This document shows, one piece after another, positions 8,405-17,438 of a DNA stretch of 64,000 bases. The notes under the pieces were generated by a model. That model was not told the DNA's origin. It made no database searches and saw nothing but the letters and a program-made list of their open reading frames with translations. Source of the stretch: Chloroflexota bacterium (GTDB taxonomy: Bacteria > Chloroflexota > Dehalococcoidia > Lucifugimonadales > Lucifugimonadaceae); assembly GCA_027618835.1 (NCBI GenBank), contig JAQCHZ010000014.1, positions 1-64,000 on the forward strand. The letters run 5' to 3'. Position 1 is the stretch's first letter. Each line of letters begins with the position of its first letter. Made by a program: the position numbers and the translations under genes.

Positions 8405-9562
8405 TCAAATACCTCGGACGGTTCCTCCTGCTGAAGTGGTTTTCGCCAGGGGCGGATGCGCGGCGATTTCGGCTTCGTTGAGCTCGAGTCCGAGACCCGG
8501 TGCATCGGAAAGTTCGACGTAGCCGTCTTTCTGGCGAGGGAAGCCATCGAGAACAGTGAAATAGTGCTCTGTGTAGAACTCTGCGTGGTACTCCTGAATC
8601 TCGAAGTTGATGATCGAAGCATCGAGGTGCATTTCGGCCATTGCTCCAACTGGCGAGCAGACGTTGTGAGGCGCCATTGTGATGTGCTTGGCCTCGGCGA
8701 TTATCGCTATTTTCTTTAGCTCAGTGATTCCACCGGCATTGGCGATATCGGGCTGCAACACGTCGGCGGCGTGTCGATCAACAATTTCTGCGAACGGGAA
8801 TTTTGTGTACAGCCGCTCGCCGGTTGCGATCGGGATGTTCACCTTGTTTCGAACTTCCAGTAGCTCGGAAACTCGTTCTTGAGAGACCGGCTCTTCGTAG
8901 AAAAGGGGTCGATATTCTTCGAGTCGCTTGCCGATCTGTATAGCGTTCATAACATCGAACTTAGCGTGCGCTTCGACAAGAATGTCGACATTCGGCCCAA
9001 CAGCTTGTCGAACAGCAGCGACTCGGTCTTCGGCTAATTGCGCTTCTTTAAGAGACAGCTTGTAGTAGTTGTGCTGGCCGAACGGATCGAACTTGAGAGC
9101 GGTGTAGCCCATGCCCACAACGATCTTCGCCTCTTCCGCGTTTTGTTCTGCTGTGCCAGGGTTCGAATACCAGCCGTTGGCGTAGACCCGAATGCTCCTG
9201 CGGTGCGCACCACCGAGCAACTTCCAAACTGGCTGGTCGAGAATGCGACCTTTGAGATCCCAGAGTGCGATATCGATGCCCGAGATTGCGGTGGACGCTA
9301 TTCGACCTCCTCGTGCTTGGAAGTCTTGGTACAAGTTCGTCCAGTGAACTTCGGTTTCGAGAGGGTCCTTTCCGATCAGGTGCTTCTCGACCATCCGCTC
9401 GATCATGCCCATAACGAGCACGTCGTCTTCCATGGGCGAAGCATCACCGATGCCGTACACGCTCGGATCGTCGGTGTTCAGCTTGACCAGAAGCCAGTTT
9501 CGCTGTGCATTGTGGTGGTTCGCTGTGAACCTTCGGAATTCGACTCCAGTAATTGCTGGCAT
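8405..9562 (-). CDS. enolase-superfamily dehydratase, galactonate/mannonate dehydratase-like (enzyme A)
   Basis: A member of the mandelate racemase/muconate lactonizing subgroup, 385 aa from the ATG at 9562, which has an AGAGAAAG ribosome site; the track's extra 24 codons lack homology. Metal and acid/base residues fit the D-galactonate/D-mannonate dehydratase pattern: first ligand E197 with H199 in 'LVEAHAKF', E223 or E224 in 'FYEEPV', E249 in 'ATGERL', H299 in 'APHNVCSPVG' and E323 in 'FEIQEY'. The second-strand lysine is in 'YTALKFDPFG'. Such enzymes abstract a proton alpha to a carboxylate and remove water to give 2-keto-3-deoxy acids. Upstream of the HpaI-type aldolase and probably co-transcribed with it. 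Note E rather than the more usual D at the first metal position. Confidence 0.85.
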   Translation of the reverse strand: MPAITGVEFRRFTANHHNAQRNWLLVKLNTDDPSVYGIGDASPMEDDVLVMGMIERMVEKHLIGKDPLETEVHWTNLYQDFQARGGRIASTAISGIDIALWDLKGRILDQPVWKLLGGAHRRSIRVYANGWYSNPGTAEQNAEEAKIVVGMGYTALKFDPFGQHNYYKLSLKEAQLAEDRVAAVRQAVGPNVDILVEAHAKFDVMNAIQIGKRLEEYRPLFYEEPVSQERVSELLEVRNKVNIPIATGERLYTKFPFAEIVDRHAADVLQPDIANAGGITELKKIAIIAEAKHITMAPHNVCSPVGAMAEMHLDASIINFEIQEYHAEFYTEHYFTVLDGFPRQKDGYVELSDAPGLGLELNEAEIAAHPPLAKTTSAGGTVRGI

Positions 9563-9793
9563 ATAACTTTCTCTTAACTGGCTCTTGTCTTGATCGACGC
9601 TCGATGCAGGGAGCACGCTATTTGCAAACCGCAATTAAAAAGCAACACTCGCGGCGGGAGTATACGCCGGTTTGAAGCCGATGTTGCCGGTCGATTAGCT
9701 CGAACCAACCGACACACCCGATTCTGTTGCGGCTATGATGCGGGTTGCTTCGACTTGCTCAGTGAAGAAACTATTACAGAGAGAAAAAAAACT

Positions 9794-10849
9794 TTGGCTC
9801 GAACTTTTCGCCTCTGGGCACTGTCGGATACGCATGTTGGAACCGAGATTAAATACGGCCGTCGTTCGCTTGAAGAGGTGATCCAGCACGCCGAAGCGTG
9901 GCCTAACGCCGATGGACAATCCGGCGGATTCGATATCGCAGTGAACCTTGGCGACTTTTCAGGGTCGCAGCTACCGCCAGATGACGAAGAGGGCGAACTG
10001 GTCGTTTCGCAGTACGCATCGGCGAAGCAGCACGGTCGTGAGCATTTTTACGATGTGATCGGAAACCACGATGCTTCGGGTGCCGACGAACCGACCCAAT
10101 GGTGGTTCCAAAAGTGGATCGACCCGACCGGTGAATGCACAGAATTCTCGGGAATCGACAATTCAGCTCGACCGTATCCGGCCACTGGCACATGGGAGAA
10201 CTACTCGTTCGAAGTAGGCAATGTCGTGTTCCTAATGATGGCCGATCGAAATGACGGTGGAGCTCCCATTGGTCGAGGCGAGTTCGGCGGATATCCGGCA
10301 GGGGCGATTTCGGAAGAGACGTTCCAGTGGTGGACTCAGAAGGTCGCAGAAAACAAAGACAAGATCGTTATTTCAGCTCATCACCACATGATTAAAGAGA
10401 CGACGGTAGCCTCAGGACTAAACGAGGGTTGCGACGAGGGCTATCACGGTCGCATGCCAGACGGTGGCGCACCCGGGTCATCGTTCATTTACTGGGTGGG
10501 TGGTCAAAAAGATTCAGGCCGCATCGAGTCTTTTTTGGAAGCGAACAGCCCTGCAATCGATCTATGGTTGGGCGCTCATACCCACACCCATCCCGACGAC
10601 ACAACCGGTGAGCGATCTCACGTCGAGCAAAAGTGGGGTGCGAACTTCGTGAACGTTTCTGCGGTTACTCGCTATCACGGCCAGCGGAACTCGATTCCGA
10701 TGAGTCGACTGTTCACGTTTACTGAAGGATCAGATGAAGTTCGGGTGCAGTGCTATTTACATACCGACCAATACGCCGATAAGGGCTGGTACGAACCATC
10801 CGAGCGAACAATCAAACTACGCCACAATTTCGAGGCACCATCCAAATGA
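9794..10849 (+). CDS. calcineurin-like metallophosphoesterase
   Basis: A dimetal phosphoesterase of about 351 aa. The motifs run in order: 'LSDTHVG' at the N-terminus, 'NLGDFSG' (about 52), 'IGNHDASG' (about 87), 'ISAHHHM' (about 195) and 'LGAHTHTHPDD' (about 257), together forming the two-metal site. I prefer the TTG at 9794: it begins just before the first motif and is preceded by AGAGAG about ten bases upstream, whereas the track's start at 9590 runs back into the neighbouring gene's promoter region. No signal peptide is seen, so it is cytosolic. It overlaps the following SDR gene by ATGA, implying translational coupling. The substrate is unknown; the context suggests a phosphorylated or cyclic intermediate of a small-molecule pathway. 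Confidence 0.8.
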   Translation: MARTFRLWALSDTHVGTEIKYGRRSLEEVIQHAEAWPNADGQSGGFDIAVNLGDFSGSQLPPDDEEGELVVSQYASAKQHGREHFYDVIGNHDASGADEPTQWWFQKWIDPTGECTEFSGIDNSARPYPATGTWENYSFEVGNVVFLMMADRNDGGAPIGRGEFGGYPAGAISEETFQWWTQKVAENKDKIVISAHHHMIKETTVASGLNEGCDEGYHGRMPDGGAPGSSFIYWVGGQKDSGRIESFLEANSPAIDLWLGAHTHTHPDDTTGERSHVEQKWGANFVNVSAVTRYHGQRNSIPMSRLFTFTEGSDEVRVQCYLHTDQYADKGWYEPSERTIKLRHNFEAPSK

Positions 10850-11646
10850 CCGATCAACCTAGGTCAATACAACAACTCTTCGATCTCAAAGGCCGAACCG
10901 CCATCGTAACCGGCGGCGGTACGCATCTCGGAACGGCGTTCACTGAAGCCCTTTGCGATCTTGGTGCGAAGGTCTACATTGCTTCTCGGAGAGCCGAACT
11001 TTGCGAAGAGGTCTCTGAACGACTTCGTGGTCGAGGCATGGACGTTACGGCGATGGGCTGTGACGTGACCATTGAATCGGAGGTCGATGCGCTGGTCGAC
11101 AGAGTCATGAACGATAACGGCCGACTTGACATAGCCATTTGCAACGCAGGTGGTTCGTTCACGACGAACTATCCGCCCAATGGCGATATCGAGGAGTTCA
11201 GGCGAACACTCGATGTGAACCTAACTGGCACGTACATCACTGCGCAGTCGGCGGGTAGGGCGATGATTCCTGCAAAACGTGGATCGATCGTCACGTTAGG
11301 TTCGATTGCTTCAACGCTGGCGATGGACACCCGTATCTATAACTCAGAGTTCAAGCGTTCTGGTCCTCCTTACATCGCCGCAAAAGGTGGTGTGCTGAGC
11401 CTGACACGAGCGATGGCTGCAGAGTTTGGCGAACACGGAATTACCGTGAACTGCATTAGTCCCGGACAAATCCCACGGACAGACTCCGACGCCAATCAGG
11501 TCGAGACCTTTCGCAAGATGATCCCGCTCCAGCGAACCGGTTTGTCGCAAGACCTAAAAGGCACAGCAGCTTTATTGGCATCAGATGCCGGAGCATGGAT
11601 CACCGGCCAAGAATTCCGAGTTGATGGCGGCTGGTCGATCTGGTAG
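10846..11646 (+). CDS. short-chain dehydrogenase/reductase (gluconate 5-dehydrogenase-like)
   Basis: A 266-aa classical SDR. The Rossmann glycine motif is 'VTGGGTHLG' (about residues 21-29), the structural 'NAGGS' is near 100, and the catalytic Ser and Tyr-x3-Lys are in 'TLGSIAS' and 'YIAAKGG' (about 149 and 177). The C-terminal 'ITGQEFRVDGGWSIW' is typical of the family. It catalyses NAD(P)-dependent oxidation or reduction of an alcohol/ketone; the sequence resembles gluconate 5-dehydrogenase/3-oxoacyl reductase types, so a sugar acid is plausible in this island. The start overlaps the metallophosphoesterase stop (ATGA), so the pair is translated together. Confidence 0.88.
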   Translation: MTDQPRSIQQLFDLKGRTAIVTGGGTHLGTAFTEALCDLGAKVYIASRRAELCEEVSERLRGRGMDVTAMGCDVTIESEVDALVDRVMNDNGRLDIAICNAGGSFTTNYPPNGDIEEFRRTLDVNLTGTYITAQSAGRAMIPAKRGSIVTLGSIASTLAMDTRIYNSEFKRSGPPYIAAKGGVLSLTRAMAAEFGEHGITVNCISPGQIPRTDSDANQVETFRKMIPLQRTGLSQDLKGTAALLASDAGAWITGQEFRVDGGWSIW

Positions 11647-11719
11647 CCGATGGCTAGTTTTCTGCTTGACGAAGATTTGGCTGGAATTGTAGAGACGCGA
11701 CTAATCGAGTTTCCAGCGC

Positions 11720-12613
11720 TTAGATCAGGCCAGCACTCTTCATCGCAACCCGGATGATCTCACGGTCGGCGTCTGTGGCTGATGGATTCGGCAGGCGAGG
11801 AGCACCACCGTCGTAGCCGAGAAGATCCATTGCCGCTTTGATTCCAGCCGCTCCGCGATCTAGGATCTGCTGATCGGCTTCGATGATTCGACTCTGAATT
11901 TCCTGCGCTGTTGCAAGATCGCCGTTCATGACGCTTGAGATGATCTGGAGACACTCGGTTGGCGCAACGTTTCCGAACATCAGGCACGCACCATTCGCTC
12001 CAATAGCGCTCATAGCGAGAAGCAATAGACCGTTTCCGAGCCAGAACGGCTTGTCAGTCGTTACGAAGTTACGGACTCTTGCCTCGAACCGAACGTTGCC
12101 CGAAGCTATGTAGCCCCAGACGTTATCGATATCCACGAGTTCGCCGATCACTTCAGGCTCGGCACCAACTGGTGCCGCTCCCCCAGCAAACATGCCGGGA
12201 GCCATCTGGTGAATGATCACGACAGGAGCTGGAACCCGCGGCACGACCTGCTCGAAGTAGCCAGTGACGTTCTTCGTGAGTCGTGGGATTCGAATGCGAA
12301 TCATCTCAGCGCCGGCTTTGACCAAATCTTCCGCCAAACGAATCGAATCGGTGACGGACGAGCTGTCGACTCCTCCAACGATGAACTTCTCGCCGTTTCG
12401 AGCGTTGTTCACAGTGCGAACAATTTCGAGTCGTTCTGCTTCCGACAAAAACTGCTCTTCGCCGTTTTCTGAATTCAGTACAAATCCCGAAAGCGGAGTT
12501 TTAAGCCACTTTTCTACGTTTCTTTCGATAGCGGCGTAATCGACCGAATCGTCTGCCTTTAATGGCGTAGGACTTGGTGCAACAACGATTGGATTGGAAC
12601 TTGGAATTGGCAT
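11720..12613 (-). CDS. DapA-fold (dihydrodipicolinate synthase family) protein lacking the Schiff-base lysine
   Basis: The fold is recognisable along its length: 'NVEKWLKTPLSGFVLNSENGEE' (the GttGE region), 'VIIHQMAPGMF' (the place of 'lYNvPgrtG') and 'NVWGYIASGNVRF' (the place of 'nivGiKdasGn'). In this alignment by eye the Schiff-base lysine is replaced by Ile and the catalytic Tyr by His, so ordinary class I aldolase/dehydratase chemistry is unlikely. I use the ATG at 12613 (297 aa); the track's start is a TTG further upstream. It lies on the minus strand between two catabolic units, convergent with the SDR gene and 229 bp downstream of an enolase-superfamily gene. It may be a different kind of lyase, a regulator or a binding protein. 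Confidence 0.75.
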   Translation of the reverse strand: MPIPSSNPIVVAPSPTPLKADDSVDYAAIERNVEKWLKTPLSGFVLNSENGEEQFLSEAERLEIVRTVNNARNGEKFIVGGVDSSSVTDSIRLAEDLVKAGAEMIRIRIPRLTKNVTGYFEQVVPRVPAPVVIIHQMAPGMFAGGAAPVGAEPEVIGELVDIDNVWGYIASGNVRFEARVRNFVTTDKPFWLGNGLLLLAMSAIGANGACLMFGNVAPTECLQIISSVMNGDLATAQEIQSRIIEADQQILDRGAAGIKAAMDLLGYDGGAPRLPNPSATDADREIIRVAMKSAGLI

Positions 12614-12842
12614 GTGATTAGATTTTTCAGAGGGTTCATGGGAGGTGGACTTCAAGTATGTCCGAACTCGATGTCGACCGCTGAACGATCTCCCTGTTGA
12701 ACGATAGATACTGAACTAAATTCGGCACGATAAATTTCGATAGTTGGCAAATAAGACCGTCCGGTCGCAAGAAAGCCCGAATAGCGCTCAACCAATCGAG
12801 CTATGCAAGATCGCCGTCACGAAGAAAAGGAACCCTTGGTTC

Positions 12843-13985
12843 TTACTGGTCGATCACACTTCCGTCGGCGTGAAGACGTGTAATTACTTCCCGCGGCTTC
12901 TCAGGGCACATCTCAACTGCGTTCGGCTTCAGATCAAGTCCGATGCCAGGCGCATCCGAGATCACCAGATAGCCGTTGCCGTCGTGTTGTGCCATTCCTG
13001 TGACCATGTTGCTCTTCGGCGCAACGTCTTCACCGATCGGGTACTCCTGCAATGCAAAGTTCGGTGCGGTTGCTGCGATTTGCAGGCAGGCAGCAGTCGA
13101 TACCGGCGAAAGCGGATTATGCGGCACAACTCCTACGTGACGAGCCTCAGCAAGAGCAGCGATCTTACGCGCACCTGAAATACCGCCAACCAAACAAACA
13201 TCCGGTCTGATGTACTGCACTGCGTTTCGCGAGAGCGCCATCTCGAATTCCCAGATCGACGTGAATCTCTCGCCGGTTGCGATAGGTATGTTGATCTTAT
13301 CAGCGACGTACGCCATCTCATCGAAGTTGTCCGGAGTTACAGGGTCCTCAAAGAAGTATGGGTGGAATTCTTCGATTCCGAGACCAAGCTGAACTGCTTC
13401 GGTCGGGGTCATCCGACGATGAATTTCGATACACAGGTCGACCCCCGTTCCGACTGCCTCGCGGTAGCCGCGTACGGTTTCGATCGCGTCGCCAATTTTA
13501 TCGGCGTGAGTTTTGAAATAAGGAACGTCGCGATCTTCGTCCAAGAACGGAGTCAGGTGACCCACAGCCGTGAAGCCTTGTTCCTTCGCATCGACGATTC
13601 CATCGGTCAGAACCTGAGTTGTATCGCCGAACACGTGATAGTAAACGCGCGCCTTGTCACGAACCTTGCCGCCTAATAGCTGATGAACCGGGGTGTCAAA
13701 GTGCTTACCCATGATGTCCCAAAGAGCGATGTCGATTGCACTCAGCGCACCCATAATCGCTGCCCCTCGGAAGTGCGAAAAGCGGTACATGTACTGCCAG
13801 TGATGCTCGATACGGAGTGGGTCTTCTCCAACGAGGTATCGACCAAATTTCTCGATAGCCGACTGCGAAGCCTCTAAAAAGCCCCACGCACCCGATTCAC
13901 CCAGACCAGTAATTCCAGCGTCGGTTTCGACCTGCACCAAAAGGTATCGGTCGAGCATCAATGGAGTGACTTTAGTGATTTTCAT
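12843..13985 (-). CDS. enolase-superfamily dehydratase, galactonate/mannonate dehydratase-like (enzyme B)
   Basis: About 380 aa; the ATG at 13985 follows a GTG four codons upstream and either could initiate. Numbered from the GTG, the active-site set is E191 and H193 in 'LCIEIHRRM', E217 in 'FFEDPV', E243 in 'ATGERF', H293 in 'VPHNPLSPVS' and E318 in 'ALQEY', a galactonate/mannonate-dehydratase-type arrangement. The usual lysine motif of the second strand is replaced by 'FTAVGHLTPFL', as in dehydratases that use His rather than Lys on that face. It would dehydrate a sugar acid to a 2-keto-3-deoxy acid. It is a clear but distant paralogue of enzyme A and stands alone on the minus strand upstream of the DapA-fold gene. 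Confidence 0.84.
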   Translation of the reverse strand: MKITKVTPLMLDRYLLVQVETDAGITGLGESGAWGFLEASQSAIEKFGRYLVGEDPLRIEHHWQYMYRFSHFRGAAIMGALSAIDIALWDIMGKHFDTPVHQLLGGKVRDKARVYYHVFGDTTQVLTDGIVDAKEQGFTAVGHLTPFLDEDRDVPYFKTHADKIGDAIETVRGYREAVGTGVDLCIEIHRRMTPTEAVQLGLGIEEFHPYFFEDPVTPDNFDEMAYVADKINIPIATGERFTSIWEFEMALSRNAVQYIRPDVCLVGGISGARKIAALAEARHVGVVPHNPLSPVSTAACLQIAATAPNFALQEYPIGEDVAPKSNMVTGMAQHDGNGYLVISDAPGIGLDLKPNAVEMCPEKPREVITRLHADGSVIDQ

Positions 13986-14112
13986 GGAAGCAAACACCGT
14001 TTTCTGTAGGCGGCAAATGCTTCCTACGATCGTGAAAGAGTTTTTGGTCGGTCTGTTGGCAGCGATATTATGCTCGCTAGAACATTTTCGCTACGGGAGA
14101 CCACTTATGCGC

Positions 14113-15171
14113 TCAGTCGAGTGGACGTGTGGAGACTTTTCCAGCGAACTCTTCGGTTATGTAGAGAGTCGAGTCAGTTGTGAGAAGGCTGGTTGGCGAA
14201 ACAACATTATCGGCAAACACCGTTGTCTCACTCCCATTCCAGATAAGGACTCGTCCGGGCAAGGATTTGGCATTTTTACTAAAATCTCCCCCCTCGAGAA
14301 CTTTCTCCGTATCTGATGAGAATTCCGCTATGTAGAGAGTGCCGTCGGGTCCAAATGTAATGTCGGTGACAGTGGTGAGCCCAGTGACAAACGGCTCAGC
14401 TTCTCCCTGGTCCAACGCATCTCCATCACCGTTTAGGTCTTCCACTCGCCATACAGCGGCCTCTCCGGCAGGATATGGATAGCCTGTCAGCGTACCGACG
14501 TAGATGGCACCATCAGGACCACGTGCTATCCCAGTTGGAACCACCTCAACTGCCGCTGTCTGATCCGGGATGGCAAAATTATAGAACACCACATAGTCAC
14601 GAATATTGCCGTCTAGGTCGACTGCTCGAAGAGAGTTTCCGCCGGGGTCCGACACAATCCACCCACCGACTTCAGGCGCGTTGACCATGTCATACGGGTT
14701 GGAGAATCGGTTATCAAGCGGAGCCCATCCATCGGTTATCGGCGTCACAGGCTCGTATCCGGCATCATCTGTGGTGCGGTACATCCGCGCTGACTGTTCG
14801 CCAATATATTCGCCCACGATGAAATACACCTCCCCGTTGAGAAGGCTGATCGCTGACGGACCGGCTTGGTATGCCCCTTCAGGACCTGTTTTGAGCGAAA
14901 ATGGCAGGCCTTTGGCGATCGGAATTACTTCGCCGTCATCTGTGACTTTGAGCAACCGACCTCGACCTGATTCTGCGGTCAGCAGGTTCCCGTCCTGGTC
15001 AAAAGCGAGTCAGCGTGGCGAACTAAGTCCTTCAGCCACAATCCCATCATCATCGACTGAACCGCTACCGCACGCCACCGAAGCAGCGACTATAAGGAGA
15101 GAAGCGATGATCGCTATTTGGCCCACTGATAGATGAAGGTTCCGTGCGGCTGACTTTAGATATGAATTCAT
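14113..15171 (-). pseudogene. beta-propeller (NHL/ScyD-like) lipoprotein with an in-frame TGA
   Basis: One frame carries a lipoprotein signal peptide ('IVAASVACG', lipobox Cys) from the ATG at 15171, then about 'GLSSPR', a TGA at 15010-15012, and then 'LAFDQDGNL' followed by about 290 more codons of repeats such as 'GIARGPDGAIYVGTL' and 'DITFGPDGTLYIAEF'. The family normally reads GL..PRGLAF.PDG.LYVAE across this point, so the stop replaces what is usually Gly (GGA to TGA is one base). Without the stop it would be a 352-aa secreted, lipid-anchored beta-propeller. TGA is an ordinary terminator elsewhere in this window, including at this gene's own end. A point mutation, a base-call error or readthrough are all possible; the ORF track splits it in two. 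Confidence 0.72.
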
Positions 15172-15377
15172 GGTTTCGAGAGCCATATTATTTGGAAGTG
15201 TGTGCCACTGCTTGAAGTGATACCGATGGTAGTTAATATACTGGTCATTACGACCGGTTGGCCGGTTGGATTGGAGGATTGAGTGACTTTGCGGGCAAGC
15301 CATTTCACCCGATCTATGCTCCTGAATTTTTACGGATTTTGTTTGTTTTTATCCGAGTAGGAATTGGCTGGCCACCA

Positions 15378-16598
15378 CTACGCTCGGCGCAAGTCTTTCG
15401 AAAGTAGAAGTGCTACACCCGCCACCGGGGTTCCGAGCATGGCGCTGATTACGAGCGCTTCCTCGTTCCCGAGCCACTCAGCGACCGCTCCACCAAACAG
15501 CCAACCGAGCGGGAACGTGTTCATCGCAAGTACATAAAGGCTCATCACCCGTCCACGCATTTTCTCGGTTGCGGCTTGCTGGAACATCGTCAGCACAGAA
15601 GTCACCCACGGCATTGAGATCAGCCCCATGGCGAACAGTACGCCGAGGCTTAGAGGGAGCGAACGTGAGAAGCCGAAAATGACCATGCCGATGTCCCAAA
15701 CGGTTCCCATGATGAGCATCACATAAGCGTGCCTGCGATGAATTCCGTATATAGAAACGAACACGGCACCTATCAGCGTTCCTGCACCGAAGACTCCACC
15801 CATAATTCCGAATCCAGATGCGCCAATATCGAGCACGTCTTCTGCATACACGGGCATCAGGGCGAAAATCGCCACACCGAATAAATTTTGAGCGATTACG
15901 AGAAGCGTCAACCAGAGAAGCGGCGGTGTGTCGCGGGCGTACTTGAGACCTTCCACGAACTGACTGGCGAGTGACGGATTTGTTTCGCCATCGGGAATTG
16001 CGGGACGTTCCGCTTCGTGCACTCGTAAGAGCAGAAGCAGTCCAAATACGTTCCCTCCAACGACGAGCCAGTAGACAGTATGTGCACCAGAAGCCGCAAT
16101 TACGAAACCGACGATCACCGGGCCAAGCATTTCGCCGGTGGTTTGAGCGACGGCCAAAATACCGTTAGCGTTTACGAGTCGGTCTGATTTCACGATATCG
16201 GCGATCAGGGCGTAGAACGCGGGACCGTACAGTGCGGCGCCAATGCCTCCGATCACAGAAACCGCGATCATGTGCCAAGCGACCAGTAGTTCAGTTGAGA
16301 TAAGGATCGCAGTAACCGCAGATGCAGCGGCGATTAACGCTCCGGCTCCTATCATCAGGTTTCTTCGACCGAATCGATCGGATATGACTCCGCCCATCAG
16401 CGCGAATGCTAGAACCGGGATGGCGCGTACCCCTGCGACTAGCCCAATCCACAGCTGCGATTGGGTTAGTTCAAAGACTACCCACGAACTCGCCGTGCCA
16501 CGCATAAATATGCCGAGGTCGAACGTCGCCTGACTAATAACGAGGGCGCGAAACTGGGCGTCGGAAAGGACATCTGCCGCTTTTGGTCGAAATCTCAT
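15378..16598 (-). CDS. MFS transporter (EntS/MFS_3-like)
   Basis: A 406-aa twelve-helix transporter. The MFS signature between helices 2 and 3 reads 'GGVISDRFGRRNLMIG' (about residue 70), and a related loop 'KMRGRVMSLY' near 330 is typical of the MFS_3/enterobactin-exporter group. Its ATG at 16598 follows directly after the TAA of the HAD gene (TAAATG), so it is the last gene of a tightly packed minus-strand run: MFS, MFS, HAD, MFS. Substrate unknown. Three related MFS proteins in a row that all contain the 'RGRVM' loop suggest duplication. Confidence 0.88.
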   Translation of the reverse strand: MRFRPKAADVLSDAQFRALVISQATFDLGIFMRGTASSWVVFELTQSQLWIGLVAGVRAIPVLAFALMGGVISDRFGRRNLMIGAGALIAAASAVTAILISTELLVAWHMIAVSVIGGIGAALYGPAFYALIADIVKSDRLVNANGILAVAQTTGEMLGPVIVGFVIAASGAHTVYWLVVGGNVFGLLLLLRVHEAERPAIPDGETNPSLASQFVEGLKYARDTPPLLWLTLLVIAQNLFGVAIFALMPVYAEDVLDIGASGFGIMGGVFGAGTLIGAVFVSIYGIHRRHAYVMLIMGTVWDIGMVIFGFSRSLPLSLGVLFAMGLISMPWVTSVLTMFQQAATEKMRGRVMSLYVLAMNTFPLGWLFGGAVAEWLGNEEALVISAMLGTPVAGVALLLSKDLRRA

Positions 16599-17438
16599 TT
16601 ACTTGACTGCAGCGACGAGATTTTCGAGCACGATAGCGACACCGTGATCGTCGTTGGACGCAGTATCGTATTTGGCGAGCGATTTGATCTCCGGAATTGC
16701 GTTCGCAACCGCTACCGACCATCCGCAATCACGTGTGAGATCGATGTCGACGTAGTCATCTCCGAATGAAAGCACGTCAGCCAGCGGAATGCTCGCAGAC
16801 TTCAGTAGATCAGCCACCGCACCAGATTTACTCGCCTTTGTAGGAACAACGTTCAGGAATTGCAGTCTTGCTGCTCGAATCACACCTGTTTCAGTGGAGA
16901 GCTCGTTTTCCAACATGTCCGCGATGGTTTCTAAGTTTTGATTCATACCGTTGATCGAAATCTTCACTGGTTCAAGTCGTAAAGCTTCTTCGAACGACAC
17001 GACCATGGTGGGCGTTGCCATGTTGAATGCCCATAGTTCGTTTATGTCATCGTCGTGATTGACTGCGAACCGGTCACCGTCAATCTCTAGCGTCATACGC
17101 GCCCACGGTGCGTGTTCATTCGCTAGCCGCCAGCAAATACGAGCATCTTCTAAACTCATCTCGCGCTTCATAAACCCAGTTAGCCCCGCTTTGCCTTGTG
17201 CGATCGTGCCGTTCATCTGAACTATTGAAGTGATTTCGAGAATGTCTTCGCCAACCAGCGTGGGCAAAACTCGTTCGGGGCGCGACGTGGCGATAACCAT
17301 CGGTATGCCAATGGCGTGAACCGAATGCAGAGCAGTACGAGTTCGGTCGTCGATACGAGCGTTCGAGTTGAGGGTCGTCTCATCGAGATCCATGGCGATC
17401 GCCTTGGGGGAGGATGAGGAGAAGTCGGGAAGATTCAT
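16599..17438 (-). CDS. HAD-superfamily phosphatase, Cof/YidA type
   Basis: A 279-aa HAD hydrolase. Motif I is 'AIAMDLDETTLN' (DxDxT, about residues 15-23), motif II is 'MVIATSRP' (about 53), the motif III lysine should be in 'VVPTKASKSGAV', and motif IV is 'LSFGDDYVDIDL' (about 231). The central cap is of the Cof (C2) type. These cytosolic enzymes dephosphorylate small sugar phosphates or nucleotides with broad specificity. It overlaps the upstream MFS gene by 4 nt (ATGA) and touches the downstream MFS start, so expression is coupled to transport. A second Cof-type paralogue is at 30.4 kb. Confidence 0.88.
   Translation of the reverse strand: MNLPDFSSSSPKAIAMDLDETTLNSNARIDDRTRTALHSVHAIGIPMVIATSRPERVLPTLVGEDILEITSIVQMNGTIAQGKAGLTGFMKREMSLEDARICWRLANEHAPWARMTLEIDGDRFAVNHDDDINELWAFNMATPTMVVSFEEALRLEPVKISINGMNQNLETIADMLENELSTETGVIRAARLQFLNVVPTKASKSGAVADLLKSASIPLADVLSFGDDYVDIDLTRDCGWSVAVANAIPEIKSLAKYDTASNDDHGVAIVLENLVAAVK

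Noticed and set aside
9160-9171. tRNA T-loop-like sequence ggttcgaatacc
   Set aside because: No acceptor or anticodon stem can be built around it, and it lies inside enzyme A; chance match.
14113-15171. selenocysteine or TGA reassignment as the explanation of the in-frame TGA
   Set aside because: TGA ends many genes here, the family has Gly rather than Cys at the site, and no selenocysteine-insertion-like hairpin was seen directly after it; mutation or error is simpler.
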